DNA of 51,266 nt from Methylorubrum rhodinum. GTDB lineage: Bacteria > Pseudomonadota > Alphaproteobacteria > Rhizobiales > Beijerinckiaceae. The notes under the pieces were generated by a model. The model ran no database searches and was not told the DNA's origin. It saw only the letters and a program-made list of their open reading frames with translations. A program made the translations under genes and the position numbers. Location: NCBI RefSeq assembly GCF_014199935.1, contig NZ_JACHOP010000031.1, positions 1 through 51,266 on the forward strand, written 5' to 3'. Of the stretch, positions 9,926 to 19,263 are shown in pieces (the stretch's first letter is position 1; the number at the start of each line of letters is the position of its first letter).

Positions 9926-11588
9926 GACGCTTGTTCCCGAGGGCGAACATCAGCCCGAGGCCGACGAGGATGAGGGCGAGGTTGACGGTGGAGAGCGCGG
10001 TGACGAGGTCGACGGCGCCGGTGCCCCAGAGCGAGACCAGCAGCGAGCCGATCACCTCCGTGCCGGGGCTGAGCAGGTAGACGCCCGTGGAGTATTCGCG
10101 GACGAAGGTGACGAAGATCAGCACCCAGGAGCCGATGAGGCCGGCCTTGATGAGCGGGAGCGTCACGTCGCGGCTGACCTGGGCGGGGCGGGCGCCCACC
10201 ACGCGGCCGGCCTCTTCGAGTTCCGGCCCGATCTGGAGCAGCGAGGCGCTCACCAGCCGCATGCCGTAGGCGAGCCAGACCAGCGTGTAGGCGAGCCACA
10301 GGCTGAACAGGGTCTGGCGGAAGGGCTGGAGCACCGGGGTGAACAGGAACAGCCAGAACATGGCCAAACCCGCGATCAGGCCCGGCATGGCGCGGGGCAC
10401 CAGCACGAGGTAGTCCATCAAGGCCGTCCAGCGCGAGCGCCAGCGGTGCAGCGCGAGGTTGACCAGCGCGTAGAACCCGACCGAAAGCGCGCCGCCGACC
10501 GAGGCGATGAGCAGCGTGTTGACGATGCCCCGCACGAGGTTGGGGTATTCCATCAGCTCGCGGAAATGGGCGAGCGTCAGGTTGTCGAGGATGCTCACGC
10601 CCTCGCCCCAGGTGGAGAGGAACGAGCGCAGCACCAGCGCGGCCACCGGCACGATCACCGTGACGCCGAGCCAGACCCCGATCAGCGCCACCGCGGGCCA
10701 GCGCCAAGCACCGATCGAGAGCGGCCTCTGCGCGCTCGCCTTGCCCTTGACCGCGACGTAGCGGTTGGCGGCGGCGAGCAGTTTGCGCTGGGTGTAGACC
10801 AGCGGCAGCGTCACGAAGATGATCGCCACGACGACGACGGCCATCAGGTCGTAGGAGGGCGTGCCGAGCTTGTTCGTCAGCTTGTAGAGGTAGGTCGCCA
10901 GCACGATGATCCCTTCGGGATCGCCCAGCACCAGCGGCAGGCCGAACAGTTCGAAGCCGAGGAAGAACACCAGCACCGAGGCGTAGAGGATGCTGGGCAT
11001 GATCATCGGCAGGCTCACCGTCACCGCCACCCGCAGGGGGCCGGCCCCGGAGGAGCGGGCCGCCTCCTCCACGTCCGAGCCGAGCGAGCGGAGCGCCGAG
11101 GACGCGTAGAGGAACACGTGAGGCACGTGGGTGAGCCCGGCGATCAGGATCAGCGAGGTCTTCGAGTAGAGATACCAGGGGATGAAGCCGAGGAGGTTCT
11201 TCGCCCAGACGCTGACGATGCCGACGGGCCCGAGCGCCACGACGAAGCCGAAGGCCAGCACCACCGAGGAGACGAACATCGGCACGAGCACCAGCGGCTC
11301 GATGAAGCGGCGCCCCGGCAGGTCGGTGCGGACGATGAGGAAGGCCATGATGCAGCCGAGCGGCACCGCGATCGCGGTCATCCCGGCGGCGATGACGGCC
11401 GAGTTGATGAAGGCCGCGCGAAAATCGTCCTCCTCGAACAGGACGAATTCGTAGGCCTGGGTGGTGAGGTGGCTCGACGGCTGGAAGAACGGGCCGCTGA
11501 GGAAGCTCTGGTAGACCACGAGCCCGACGGGCGCGAGGATCAGGAGCGCGGTGACGAGCACCACCGCGATGCGGAAGGGGCGGGACAT
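9918..11588 (-). CDS. ABC importer permease, fused double domain (FbpB-like)
   Basis: A 556-residue inner-membrane protein with about 12 hydrophobic helices in two homologous halves, as in FbpB/AfuB or phosphoglycerate and 2-aminoethylphosphonate permeases. EAA-like loops are visible in each half (EEAARSSGAGPLRVAVTVSL and EEAGRVVGARPAQVSRDVTL). It follows the binding-protein gene by 15 nt and overlaps the ATPase gene by 8 nt. Confidence 0.9.
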   Translation of the reverse strand: MSRPFRIAVVLVTALLILAPVGLVVYQSFLSGPFFQPSSHLTTQAYEFVLFEEDDFRAAFINSAVIAAGMTAIAVPLGCIMAFLIVRTDLPGRRFIEPLVLVPMFVSSVVLAFGFVVALGPVGIVSVWAKNLLGFIPWYLYSKTSLILIAGLTHVPHVFLYASSALRSLGSDVEEAARSSGAGPLRVAVTVSLPMIMPSILYASVLVFFLGFELFGLPLVLGDPEGIIVLATYLYKLTNKLGTPSYDLMAVVVVAIIFVTLPLVYTQRKLLAAANRYVAVKGKASAQRPLSIGAWRWPAVALIGVWLGVTVIVPVAALVLRSFLSTWGEGVSILDNLTLAHFRELMEYPNLVRGIVNTLLIASVGGALSVGFYALVNLALHRWRSRWTALMDYLVLVPRAMPGLIAGLAMFWLFLFTPVLQPFRQTLFSLWLAYTLVWLAYGMRLVSASLLQIGPELEEAGRVVGARPAQVSRDVTLPLIKAGLIGSWVLIFVTFVREYSTGVYLLSPGTEVIGSLLVSLWGTGAVDLVTALSTVNLALILVGLGLMFALGNKRHA

Positions 11589-11603
11589 CGGGATACCTTC
11601 CGG

Positions 11604-12698
11604 TCAGTTGGCGAGGAGCGCCCGCTGCCACTGCTTGAGGAAGCGCAGCCGCGTGATCTGATCGAGGTAGGTGAGCAGCTCCGGCCCGACCCGGATCGGC
11701 TTCAGGGTGACTTCCGTGGCGCCCGGCAGGCTGGCGATTCCGTGGGTGGCCTGGAGGTCGTTGCGCACCGAGGTCATCGCCCGCTTGGCCAGCTCGACCT
11801 GACCGTCGCGGGAGAGGATGAAGTCGAGGAACAGCTTGGCGGCGTTGGGGCTCTTCGCCTTGGCCGAGACGAAGGCGATGCGCGACATCACCTGCGTGTA
11901 GTCCTTGGGCAGGACGTAGCTCAGCGTCGGGTCCTTGCGGTTGCGCTGGAGCACGTAGGAGCCGATCATGTTGTAGGCCAGCGTGTGCTCGCCGGAGACG
12001 ACCCGCTCGATCATCGCGCCGGTCGAGGTGTAGAACTTGGCGCTCGCCTGCCCCATCGCCTTGACCGTGTCCCAGGTCGCGGTCGGGCTGATCTGGAAGT
12101 CCTGGGTGATGTAGAGGAAGCCGACGCCGGACCGCTCGGGATCGTAGGACGTCACCTTGTTCCTGAAGTCGTCCTTGCGGGTGGCGACCAGCTTGGCGAA
12201 GTCGGCGTGGCTGCGCGGCACCTCGGCCTGGGGCACGAGCCGGCTGTTGTAGGCGAAGACGATCGGCTCGGCGGTGGTGCCGTAGGCCTGGTCGCGCCAC
12301 TTGGCCCAGTCGGGCAGGTTGCCTTTCTCGGGCGAGGCGTAGGTCAGCGCGTAGCCGTCGTTGACGAGCTTGATCTGGAGATCCATCGCCGAGGACCAGA
12401 TCAGGTCCGCGGTCTTGCCGGCGGCGGCCTCGGCGACGTAGCGGCTGTAGAGTTCCGTCGAGTTCTGGTCGGCGTACTCGACCTTCAGTTTCGGATAGAG
12501 CGCCTTGAACTGAGCGAGAAGTTCGGAAACTTCCGCGGCGTCGGCGTTGGAGTAGATCGAGAGGGTGCCCTCGTTCTCGGCGGCCTTGACGATCTCGGCA
12601 TAGTTTGCCGGATATCCGGCCGGGACGACCGGCTCGGCGCGGACCCCGGCGACGCCCAGCAGCGACAAGGTCAGCGATACCGCGATCCGTTTGTACAT
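11604..12698 (-). CDS. Periplasmic solute-binding protein of the ABC importer
   Basis: A 364-residue secreted protein with signal peptide YKRIAVSLTLSLLGVAGVRA, then a type II binding-protein fold opening with EGTLSIYSNADAAEVSELLA. Relatives bind Fe(III), 2-aminoethylphosphonate or phosphoglycerate. I do not see the adjacent Tyr-Tyr pair of ferric-binding FbpA, so iron is not supported. The divergent TctDE-like two-component system suggests an organic (phospho)acid ligand; that is inference. It is the first gene of the importer operon. Confidence 0.85.
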   Translation of the reverse strand: MYKRIAVSLTLSLLGVAGVRAEPVVPAGYPANYAEIVKAAENEGTLSIYSNADAAEVSELLAQFKALYPKLKVEYADQNSTELYSRYVAEAAAGKTADLIWSSAMDLQIKLVNDGYALTYASPEKGNLPDWAKWRDQAYGTTAEPIVFAYNSRLVPQAEVPRSHADFAKLVATRKDDFRNKVTSYDPERSGVGFLYITQDFQISPTATWDTVKAMGQASAKFYTSTGAMIERVVSGEHTLAYNMIGSYVLQRNRKDPTLSYVLPKDYTQVMSRIAFVSAKAKSPNAAKLFLDFILSRDGQVELAKRAMTSVRNDLQATHGIASLPGATEVTLKPIRVGPELLTYLDQITRLRFLKQWQRALLAN

Positions 12699-12765
12699 CG
12701 ATGTTCCCCCGAAGGACGGCGCGTCTCGTTGCGGGCCTGTCGAGGGTCAAGCTATTTACATAAGC

Positions 12766-12781
12766 TGTCATCATCCTGACA
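12766..12781. promoter_or_regulatory. Inverted repeat between importer and two-component genes
   Basis: TGTCA-N6-TGACA is a perfect 5-bp inverted repeat in the 178-bp divergent gap. It could be the binding site of the response regulator encoded at 12877, but this is based on position only. Confidence 0.35.
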
Positions 12782-12876
12782 CGGGCCACCGCCGCCGGAA
12801 AAATGATGCAGCGGGGTCTCGTCGGGGGTGCCGTGCGGGTTCCGGACCCGCTCCGGGTGGAAAGGGCGGTCGGGTC

Positions 12877-13560
12877 ATGCGGATCCTCATCGTGGAGGAC
12901 GACGCCGCGCTGGCGCGCGGGATCGTCGCGGGCCTGCGGCTCAGCGGCTTCGCCGTCGATCACGAGGCGCGCGGGGCCGACGTGCTCGATCTCCTGCGAC
13001 AGGAGTCCTACGCGCTGGTCGTGCTCGATCTCGGCCTGCCCGACCGCTCCGGCTTCGAGGTGCTGCGCGACATCCGCCGGGCCGGCATGATCGTGCCGGT
13101 CCTGATCCTCACCGCCCGCTCGGCGGTGGCCGACCGGGTCACCGGCCTCGACCTCGGGGCGGACGACTACCTCGCCAAGCCGTTCGATCCGGCCGAGCTG
13201 GAGGCGCGGGTGCGGGCGCTGGTGCGCCGTGGCAGCGGCCAGCCCGCCCCGGTCCTGACCTGCGCCGACCTCGTCTACGACCGCTCGGGCCAGGTGGCGA
13301 CGCTCGCCGGCAAGGTGCTGCCCCTGCGCAAGCGCGAACTCGCCATCCTCGAATCGCTGATCTCGCGGGTCGGCCGGGTGGTGACCCGCGAGCGCCTGAT
13401 CGCCGAGGTGTTCAGCTTCGACGACGACGTCGCCCCCAACGTCATCGAGGTCTACATCGCCCGCCTGCGCCGCCAGCTCGGCGGGGCGGGCCCCCGCATC
13501 GTCACCATGCGGGGGCTGGGCTACCTGATGGAGCCGGCGACGCCCGAGGCCGAGCGCTGA
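12877..13560 (+). CDS. OmpR-family response regulator (TctD-like)
   Basis: A 227-residue regulator. The receiver domain (~1-115) has acidic pocket EDD at 7-9, phospho-acceptor Asp51 (VVLDLGLPDRSG), a Thr switch in LTARS and Lys101 (DDYLAKPF). The winged-helix DNA-binding domain is ~125-220 (LRKRELAILESLISRVGRVV, VIEVYIARLRRQL, GLGYLM). The ATG at 12877 follows a GGAAAGGGCGG stretch. It is cotranscribed with the kinase gene 8 nt downstream and divergent from the ABC importer it probably regulates. Confidence 0.9.
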   Translation: MRILIVEDDAALARGIVAGLRLSGFAVDHEARGADVLDLLRQESYALVVLDLGLPDRSGFEVLRDIRRAGMIVPVLILTARSAVADRVTGLDLGADDYLAKPFDPAELEARVRALVRRGSGQPAPVLTCADLVYDRSGQVATLAGKVLPLRKRELAILESLISRVGRVVTRERLIAEVFSFDDDVAPNVIEVYIARLRRQLGGAGPRIVTMRGLGYLMEPATPEAER

Positions 13561-13568
13561 GGCCCGCG

Positions 13569-14999
13569 ATGCGCTCACGCTCCCTGCGGGTCCGCGTCGC
13601 CGCCTTCCTGCTGGTGCCGCTGGCGGCGCTCGCGGTCACGCTCTCCGTCGGCGGGACGTGGTTCGTCCACACCTTCGTGACCAGCGCCTACGACCGGGTG
13701 CTGGCCGGCTCGATCCTGTCGATCGCCGAGCGGCTGACCGTGCAGGACGGCACGGTTTCGGTGGAGTTGCCGGCCGCCGCCTTCGGCATGCTCTCGAATT
13801 CCGAGCGGGACAGCATCTTCTACAGCGTCACCGACGACGGCACCTTCGTCACCGGCTATCCCGACCTGCCGCTGCCTACGACCCTGCCGCCGCCCGAGAC
13901 CCTGGCCTACCGCGACGCCGTGTTCCGCGGCCAGCGGGTGCGCGTCGGCATGATGCTCAAGCCGATCTACGTCACGAATCACATGGCTTTGGTGCAGGTC
14001 GCCGAAACCACGCAGGGGCGCGACCACCTGGAGAGCCGCATGCTCACGGCGCTGACCGCGCTGGTGGCCGTGCTCTCGGGGCTCGGCGGCCTGCTCGTCT
14101 GGTTCGCGGTGCGGATGGGGCTCGCCCCCCTCGACGAGCTGCGCCGGGAGGTGGAGCTGCGCCGTCTCCGGCGCCGGGGCGACGTGCCGGCCTTTCCCGT
14201 GGCCGGCGTACCGCGGGAGGCGGTGCCGTTCGTCAGCGCCCTCAACGAGCTGCTGGCCCAGCTCAACCGCGCCATGGCGGTGCAGCGCCAGTTCACGGCA
14301 GACGCCTCGCACCAGCTGCGCACGCCGCTCGCCATCCTCAAGAGCCATCTCGCCCTGCTCGACCGGCAGCCCCCCGGCAGCCCGGCGTGGCAGACCTCCC
14401 GCGGCGACATCGGCGCGGCGGTCGGCCGGCTGGAGCGCCTGATCGCGCAGCTTCTCACGCTCGCCGCCGCCGAGGGCAAGGCGGCGCCCGCCGCCGACGC
14501 GCCCCCGGTGGACCTCGTGGCGCTCGCCCGCGAGGCCACCGCGGATCTGGCCGGCCTCGCCCGCCGCCACGGCGTCGAGCTGTCCTTCGAGGCGCCCGAC
14601 CACCCGCGCGCGACCGTCGATCCCCTCCTCCTGGAGGAGATCCTGTGCAACCTGATCGACAACGCTTTGCGCTATGCCGGGCGCGGCGCGCAGGTCTGCG
14701 TGCGCGTCTGCTCGCCCGAGCCCGGCACCGCCTGCATCGAGGTGGAGGACGACGGCCCCGGCATCCCGGAAGCGCAGCGCACCCTGGTGTTCGAGCGCTT
14801 CCACCGCCTGGAGCGGGAGGGCGATCCCGGCGGCAGCGGCCTGGGGCTGTCGATCGTGCGCGCCTTCGCCGAGCGCCTCTCCGGCCGCGTGAGCCTGCAT
14901 GACGGGCGCGACGGCAGGGGGCTGCTGACACGCATCACGCTCAAGGCGCTTTCGCCCACCGCCAAGGACGCGGTCACCGAACCGCTTGCCTCCGCTTGA
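13569..14999 (+). CDS. Sensor histidine kinase (TctE-like)
   Basis: A 476-residue membrane kinase. TM1 is ~9-35, a periplasmic sensor of the 2CSK type covers ~36-160, TM2 is ~160-182, and a short linker leads to HisKA with FTADASHQLRTPLAIL (phospho-His248). The ATPase domain has NLIDNALRYAG (N box), DDGPGIP (G1) and GGSGLGLSIV (G2). TctE-type sensors usually respond to carboxylates. Pairs with the regulator 8 nt upstream. Confidence 0.9.
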   Translation: MRSRSLRVRVAAFLLVPLAALAVTLSVGGTWFVHTFVTSAYDRVLAGSILSIAERLTVQDGTVSVELPAAAFGMLSNSERDSIFYSVTDDGTFVTGYPDLPLPTTLPPPETLAYRDAVFRGQRVRVGMMLKPIYVTNHMALVQVAETTQGRDHLESRMLTALTALVAVLSGLGGLLVWFAVRMGLAPLDELRREVELRRLRRRGDVPAFPVAGVPREAVPFVSALNELLAQLNRAMAVQRQFTADASHQLRTPLAILKSHLALLDRQPPGSPAWQTSRGDIGAAVGRLERLIAQLLTLAAAEGKAAPAADAPPVDLVALAREATADLAGLARRHGVELSFEAPDHPRATVDPLLLEEILCNLIDNALRYAGRGAQVCVRVCSPEPGTACIEVEDDGPGIPEAQRTLVFERFHRLEREGDPGGSGLGLSIVRAFAERLSGRVSLHDGRDGRGLLTRITLKALSPTAKDAVTEPLASA

Positions 15000-15124
15000 T
15001 CAGAGGAGGCCTCGGGCAGGAAAAAGGCAAGTCTTGCCGAAGTCCCGGCAAGTTCTCGCCCTGTGACAGGTTGCCGACAGGTTACCCGCCTATGCTCCCG
15101 GCAAAGACAAAGCGGGAGGGACGG

Positions 15125-16420
15125 ATGCAGGTCACGGGGCTGTTGCATGGGGCCAAGCTCATGCAGTTCGCGGGTTTCCCCGTGGCCGAGGTGCTCGGGC
15201 CCGACGCCAGCGAGGAGGCGATCAAGGGCCTGATCGACCGGCGCGGCTCAGTCTTCGTCAAGCCGGTCTTCAAGGGCGGCGTCGGCAAGAAGGGCAAGGC
15301 GGGCCTGCTCGGCCGCGCCCGCGACCTGCGGACGGCGCTGGCCGAGAAGGAACGGCTCTACTTCGTCGAGCACCGCCACGGCAACGTCGTCGCCAAGGCC
15401 AACGGCGTCACCTTCGAGGGCGCGGTGCCGGCCGAGCACGAGGTCTATGTCTCGATCACCGACAGCACCCGCTACCGCGCCCCGACCATGACGCTGACCC
15501 ACCGCGGCGGCGTCGACATCGAGGACCTCGACAAGAGCGAGGTGGCGCAGGTCCCCTTCGATCCGCTCACCGGCCTCAAGGCGTTCGTGGTCGCCAACGC
15601 GCTCTCCGAGCTGAAGGCGCCCAAGGCCCTGATCTCGCCGCTGGTGCAGCAGCTGCCCAAGCTGTGGGAACTCTACCACGGCTTCGGCATGACGACGCTG
15701 GAGCTGAACCCGATCCGGATGCGGCCCGACCGCAACGGCCGGCTGACGCCGGTGGCCTGCGACTTCAAGTGCGGCTTCGACCGCGACGATCCGCGCTGGC
15801 AGCGCCTCGGCCTGCCGGGCCACCTGTTCTCCCTCGACTATTCGGACTTCGAATCCGAGATCAACCAGCTTCGCACCTATCAGGGCCAGAGCGACGTCTG
15901 CGTCATCAACCCCGCCGGCACCATCCTGGCGCCGACCTTCGGCGGCGGCGCCAACTCGCTGGTCACCGAGATGCTGGGCGAGGACGCGATCATCTCCTCG
16001 GATTTCGGCGGCAACCCGCCCTACGAGAAGATGAAGCAGGTGGCCGCGATCTGCTTCCGGCACTGGCTGGCGCAGACCAACGTGCTGTTCGTCATCGGCG
16101 GAAAATCGAACAACACCGACATCTTCGAGACCTTCCGGGCGATCGCCGACGCGCTGCGCGAGCATGTCGGCCGGCACGGGCCGACGCCGCTCTACCTCGT
16201 GGTCGGCCGCGGCGGCCCCAACCTCGTGCGCGGCATGGGGGCGCTGCGCGACACGGCGGAGGCCCTGGGGCTGCCCTACCGCCTGTTCGGCTTCGATTCC
16301 GACATGAGCGAGGTCGTCGACTACGCCCGCCGGGCCGACCTCTGGATGCGCCGGGGCGGCCGCGAGGCGCTCGCCCGCGGCCTCGGGATTCCGGCCTCGG
16401 CGCGGCCGACCGCGGCGTAG
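15125..16420 (+). CDS. ATP-grasp subunit, ATP-citrate-lyase/succinyl-CoA-synthetase beta-like
   Basis: A 431-residue protein related to succinyl-CoA synthetase beta and ATP-citrate lyase small/N-terminal subunits. It has an ATP-grasp N-half with FVKPVFKGGVGKKGKAGLLG and a C-half with NPAGTILAPTFGGGANSLVT and SSDFGGNPPYEKMKQVA. The ATG at 15125 is preceded by GGGAGGGACGG; an in-frame ATG further upstream has no such site. It is followed after 44 nt by the CoA-binding/citrate-synthase-like subunit, so the two probably form one CoA-ligase or lyase. The true substrate (citrate, malate or another acid) cannot be read from the sequence. Confidence 0.85.
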   Translation: MQVTGLLHGAKLMQFAGFPVAEVLGPDASEEAIKGLIDRRGSVFVKPVFKGGVGKKGKAGLLGRARDLRTALAEKERLYFVEHRHGNVVAKANGVTFEGAVPAEHEVYVSITDSTRYRAPTMTLTHRGGVDIEDLDKSEVAQVPFDPLTGLKAFVVANALSELKAPKALISPLVQQLPKLWELYHGFGMTTLELNPIRMRPDRNGRLTPVACDFKCGFDRDDPRWQRLGLPGHLFSLDYSDFESEINQLRTYQGQSDVCVINPAGTILAPTFGGGANSLVTEMLGEDAIISSDFGGNPPYEKMKQVAAICFRHWLAQTNVLFVIGGKSNNTDIFETFRAIADALREHVGRHGPTPLYLVVGRGGPNLVRGMGALRDTAEALGLPYRLFGFDSDMSEVVDYARRADLWMRRGGREALARGLGIPASARPTAA

Positions 16421-16464
16421 GGCACGCGCGCGACTTCAAGAAGGTACACGGGGAGGACCGGGAC

Positions 16465-19170
16465 GTGCACAAGCAGGGCATCGGCGGCTTCAAGTATTAC
16501 GTCGGCATCGACTCGCTCGCGCAGATCGCGCGCCGCGAGGATCGGGTCTGCGTGCTCAACATCCTCGGCGGCGAGTCGAGCGACGTGACGCCGGTCGGCC
16601 ACGCCTATTCCGGCGGCAACGTGGTGTTCGGCACCTCGCCCGGGCGCTCGGGACAGGTGCTGGAGACGCCGCTCGGCGACATCCCGGTCTACAACGACGT
16701 GCGCGAGGGGCTGGCGGCGGGCCATCGCTTCGATTGCGGCGTGGTCTACCTGCCGCCGTCGGGCGCCCGCGACGGCGTGGCGGAGCTCATCCGGGTCAAC
16801 CCGGAGCTGAAGAAGATCTTCATCGTCACGGAAAAGCTCTCGGTCCACGACAGCCGCGAGATCCGGGCGCTCGGCCAGCAGAACGGCATCGACATCTTCG
16901 GCGGCAACAGCCTCGGCGTGGCCGACGCCCACCATCAGGTCCGCATCGGCGGCGCGCTCGGCGGCGACGCGCCGGGCGAGGCGCTGAAGCCCGGCTCGGT
17001 CGCGATCTTTTCCAATTCCGGCAACTTCACCACGACGATCGCCACCTACCTGCGCATGAGCGGCTGGGGCACCACCACGCTGATCTCCAGCGGCAAGGAC
17101 GTCTACATCCAGTACGGCGCCCCGGAATTCGCCCACGCGCTCGGCAACGATCCCCGCAGCAAGGCGGCGGTGCTCTACGTCGAGCCCGGCGGCTACTACG
17201 AACGCGATGCCGCCTTCACCAAGCCCGTAGTCGCCTGCGTGGTCGGGCGCTGGAAGAGCCGGCTCACGCGCGCCGTGGGCCATGCCGGCGCCATGGCGGG
17301 CGGCGACGACGACGCGGCGGCCAAGGAGCGCTGGTTCATGGCCAAGTTCGGGGTCTCGGGCGTGTTCTCGCCCGAGGACCCGGTCGTCTCGAAGCGCGGC
17401 GCGGTCGTGACCAACATCGCCCACATCCCGGCCGCGCTCGGCGCGGTGATGGCGCAGAACGGCGTGCAGCCCGACTTCGCCCCCGAGAGCAACCTCGCTC
17501 TCAAGGCGTGGTTCGGCTCGAACGCGGGTCTTTCCCTGCCGGCCGACCTCGACCTGCCGCTGGTCGAGGCGGCCCAGCCCTACGGCGCGCAGATCGCGCG
17601 GATGAACCGCCAGATCGGCGTCGTCCTGCCGCGCCAGTCGATGAAGGACGCCTCCGGCGCCTCGCAGATGGACCCGAAGACCCAGGTCACGAACCTGCAC
17701 GGGATGCCGATGCTGGAGGCGGCGCGCCTGCCGATGGAGGCCAACCTGATGCTGCCGCTCCTGCGCGAGCCCGGCGGCGCCAACGACCGGGCCCTGGTCA
17801 ACGCCGCGGTGGCGGCCGGGGTCAACCTGCACGGCCGGCCCGAACTCGCCGCGGCGCAGGCCGCGCGGGAGGCCGGCAACGCCCCGAACGTGGTGCTCGC
17901 CGCCGCCGCGAGCCTCGTCGGCCCGCGCCGGGCGGAGAGCACGCGCCGGATCGTGCGCCGCCTCACCGACCGCTTCGCCGAGGCCGGCCTGACGAGCGCC
18001 CTGGATACGGGCTTCGACCACGGTTGCGTGGCGGCGGATGCCGAACTGGCGGCCCTCCTGACCGGCCCCGAGCCGGACGCCCGCGCCGAGGCCCTGCTCG
18101 CGGCGCTGCGGGCGCGGGGCGCCCGTTCGGTCTTCCTCGATCACCTCGCCGGCCTGCCCGGCCATCCGACGCGGGACGGCGTGATGGCCTGCCTGTGCCT
18201 GAGCCTCGCCTGGGGGCCGCTCCTGCGCAAGCGCATCGCGCGGCTCACCGCCGAGTGCCTGCCGTGGTGGCTCGACCTCTTCGCCGTGCTGCTCGGTGCC
18301 GCCGTGCCCGCGGACCGGCACGGGGCGGAGAGCTTCTGCGGCGTGGGCAACGCCGACCTCGCCGCCAGCCGCACGCTCGGCGAGATCGGCTGCCTCGCGC
18401 TGCTGGGCAGCGAGCCCGGCCCCGGCGACCTGTTCGTCTTCGAGACGCTGGTCGGCCTGCTGCTCTCGAACGGACCGGGCACCATCTCGGCGCAGGGCGT
18501 GAAGGGAGCGGTCTCGGCGGACGGGCCGGAGAATCCGGAGCGGGTGCAGATCAACAAGGCGATGATCGGCTTCCTCACCCATTGCGGCTTCGCGCATGGC
18601 GGCAACGGCTTCGAGGGGATCGCCTTCCTGATCGAGCAGTTTTCCGACAGCGGCCTCGCCGATCCGGGCGATCCCGGCCACGGCGTCGATCTCGCGGCCC
18701 TCGCCGCGCGCACGGCGGCGGAGTTCGCCCGCTACAAGGCCGACCGCAAGTCGGCCGGCAGCCTCGACATCCGCAAGATTCCGGGCGTCAACCACCCGGT
18801 CTTCAAGGACAAGCCGGTCAACCACGACCCGCGCGAGGTGTGGCTCCACGATCTGCTGACCGAGCGGGCTGAGACGAACGCCTTCCACGCCTACTACCGG
18901 GAGCTCGTCCGGGCCCTGTTCGAGGCGGGCGTCTCGCGCACCGTCTACTGCGTGAATATCGACGCAGTGATCGCGGCGTTGCTCCTGAAGATGCTCTGGC
19001 GTCCGTTCCGCGAAGGGGCGCTCTCCTCCGGGGCGCTGGAGAGCGCGGCCTTCACGATCTTCCTCTTCGCCCGCATGCTCGGCTGCGCGGCGGAGGCCGA
19101 CGACCACCTCAATCGCGGCCGCGACATGGACACCCGCAGCCCGGCCTCCCAGTGCCGCTTCGTCGCCTGA
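16465..19170 (+). CDS. Large ATP-citrate-lyase-like subunit: SCS-alpha domain plus citrate-synthase-like domain
   Basis: A 901-residue protein. Residues ~1-340 are succinyl-CoA-synthetase-alpha-like: IFSNSGNFTTTIATYLRM for CoA binding and TRAVGHAGAMAGG with the phospho-His273. After a middle part (~345-560), the C-terminal ~300 residues resemble citrate synthase: QGVKGAVSADGP, FLTHCGFAHGGNGFEGI, IPGVNHPVFKD with His777, and YCVNIDAVIAALLLKM with the Asp expected in the active site. This is the layout of AclA, but bacterial AclA is ~600 residues, so ~300 extra residues lie mostly in the middle. GTG start 16465 has GGGGAGGA upstream. Predicted to cleave or form a CoA thioester of a citrate-like acid with the subunit encoded before it. 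Confidence 0.82.
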   Translation: MHKQGIGGFKYYVGIDSLAQIARREDRVCVLNILGGESSDVTPVGHAYSGGNVVFGTSPGRSGQVLETPLGDIPVYNDVREGLAAGHRFDCGVVYLPPSGARDGVAELIRVNPELKKIFIVTEKLSVHDSREIRALGQQNGIDIFGGNSLGVADAHHQVRIGGALGGDAPGEALKPGSVAIFSNSGNFTTTIATYLRMSGWGTTTLISSGKDVYIQYGAPEFAHALGNDPRSKAAVLYVEPGGYYERDAAFTKPVVACVVGRWKSRLTRAVGHAGAMAGGDDDAAAKERWFMAKFGVSGVFSPEDPVVSKRGAVVTNIAHIPAALGAVMAQNGVQPDFAPESNLALKAWFGSNAGLSLPADLDLPLVEAAQPYGAQIARMNRQIGVVLPRQSMKDASGASQMDPKTQVTNLHGMPMLEAARLPMEANLMLPLLREPGGANDRALVNAAVAAGVNLHGRPELAAAQAAREAGNAPNVVLAAAASLVGPRRAESTRRIVRRLTDRFAEAGLTSALDTGFDHGCVAADAELAALLTGPEPDARAEALLAALRARGARSVFLDHLAGLPGHPTRDGVMACLCLSLAWGPLLRKRIARLTAECLPWWLDLFAVLLGAAVPADRHGAESFCGVGNADLAASRTLGEIGCLALLGSEPGPGDLFVFETLVGLLLSNGPGTISAQGVKGAVSADGPENPERVQINKAMIGFLTHCGFAHGGNGFEGIAFLIEQFSDSGLADPGDPGHGVDLAALAARTAAEFARYKADRKSAGSLDIRKIPGVNHPVFKDKPVNHDPREVWLHDLLTERAETNAFHAYYRELVRALFEAGVSRTVYCVNIDAVIAALLLKMLWRPFREGALSSGALESAAFTIFLFARMLGCAAEADDHLNRGRDMDTRSPASQCRFVA

Positions 19171-19207
19171 TCCGCTCCGCGCAGGGTCCGAGACCGAACG
19201 GCCGCAT

Positions 19208-19242
19208 CGGATCGCGGGGACGCCGAACGTCCACGCGATCCG
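19208..19242. terminator. Bidirectional hairpin between convergent genes
   Basis: CGGATCGCG (19208-19216) and GGACG (19218-19222) pair with CGTCC (19228-19232) and CGCGATCCG (19234-19242), with one internal mismatch and a 5-nt loop. The same two-part design occurs at 6920-6950. No T run is present. Confidence 0.55.
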
Positions 19243-19263
19243 AGGATGGCGATCCGGCCCCGC

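Noticed and set aside
11604..12698. Naming the binding protein a ferric-iron FbpA
   Set aside because: The Tyr-Tyr iron-ligand pair is not seen, and the neighbouring TctDE-like system points to an organic acid.
9909..12779. 956-residue plus-strand frame, His/Asp/Arg-rich
   Set aside because: Antisense shadow of the permease and binding-protein genes, which have clear domains; the composition is that of GC-rich antisense frames.
16321..19107. 928-residue minus-strand frame
   Set aside because: Shadow of the large lyase-like subunit; no recognisable domain, low-complexity Arg/Glu/Ala composition.
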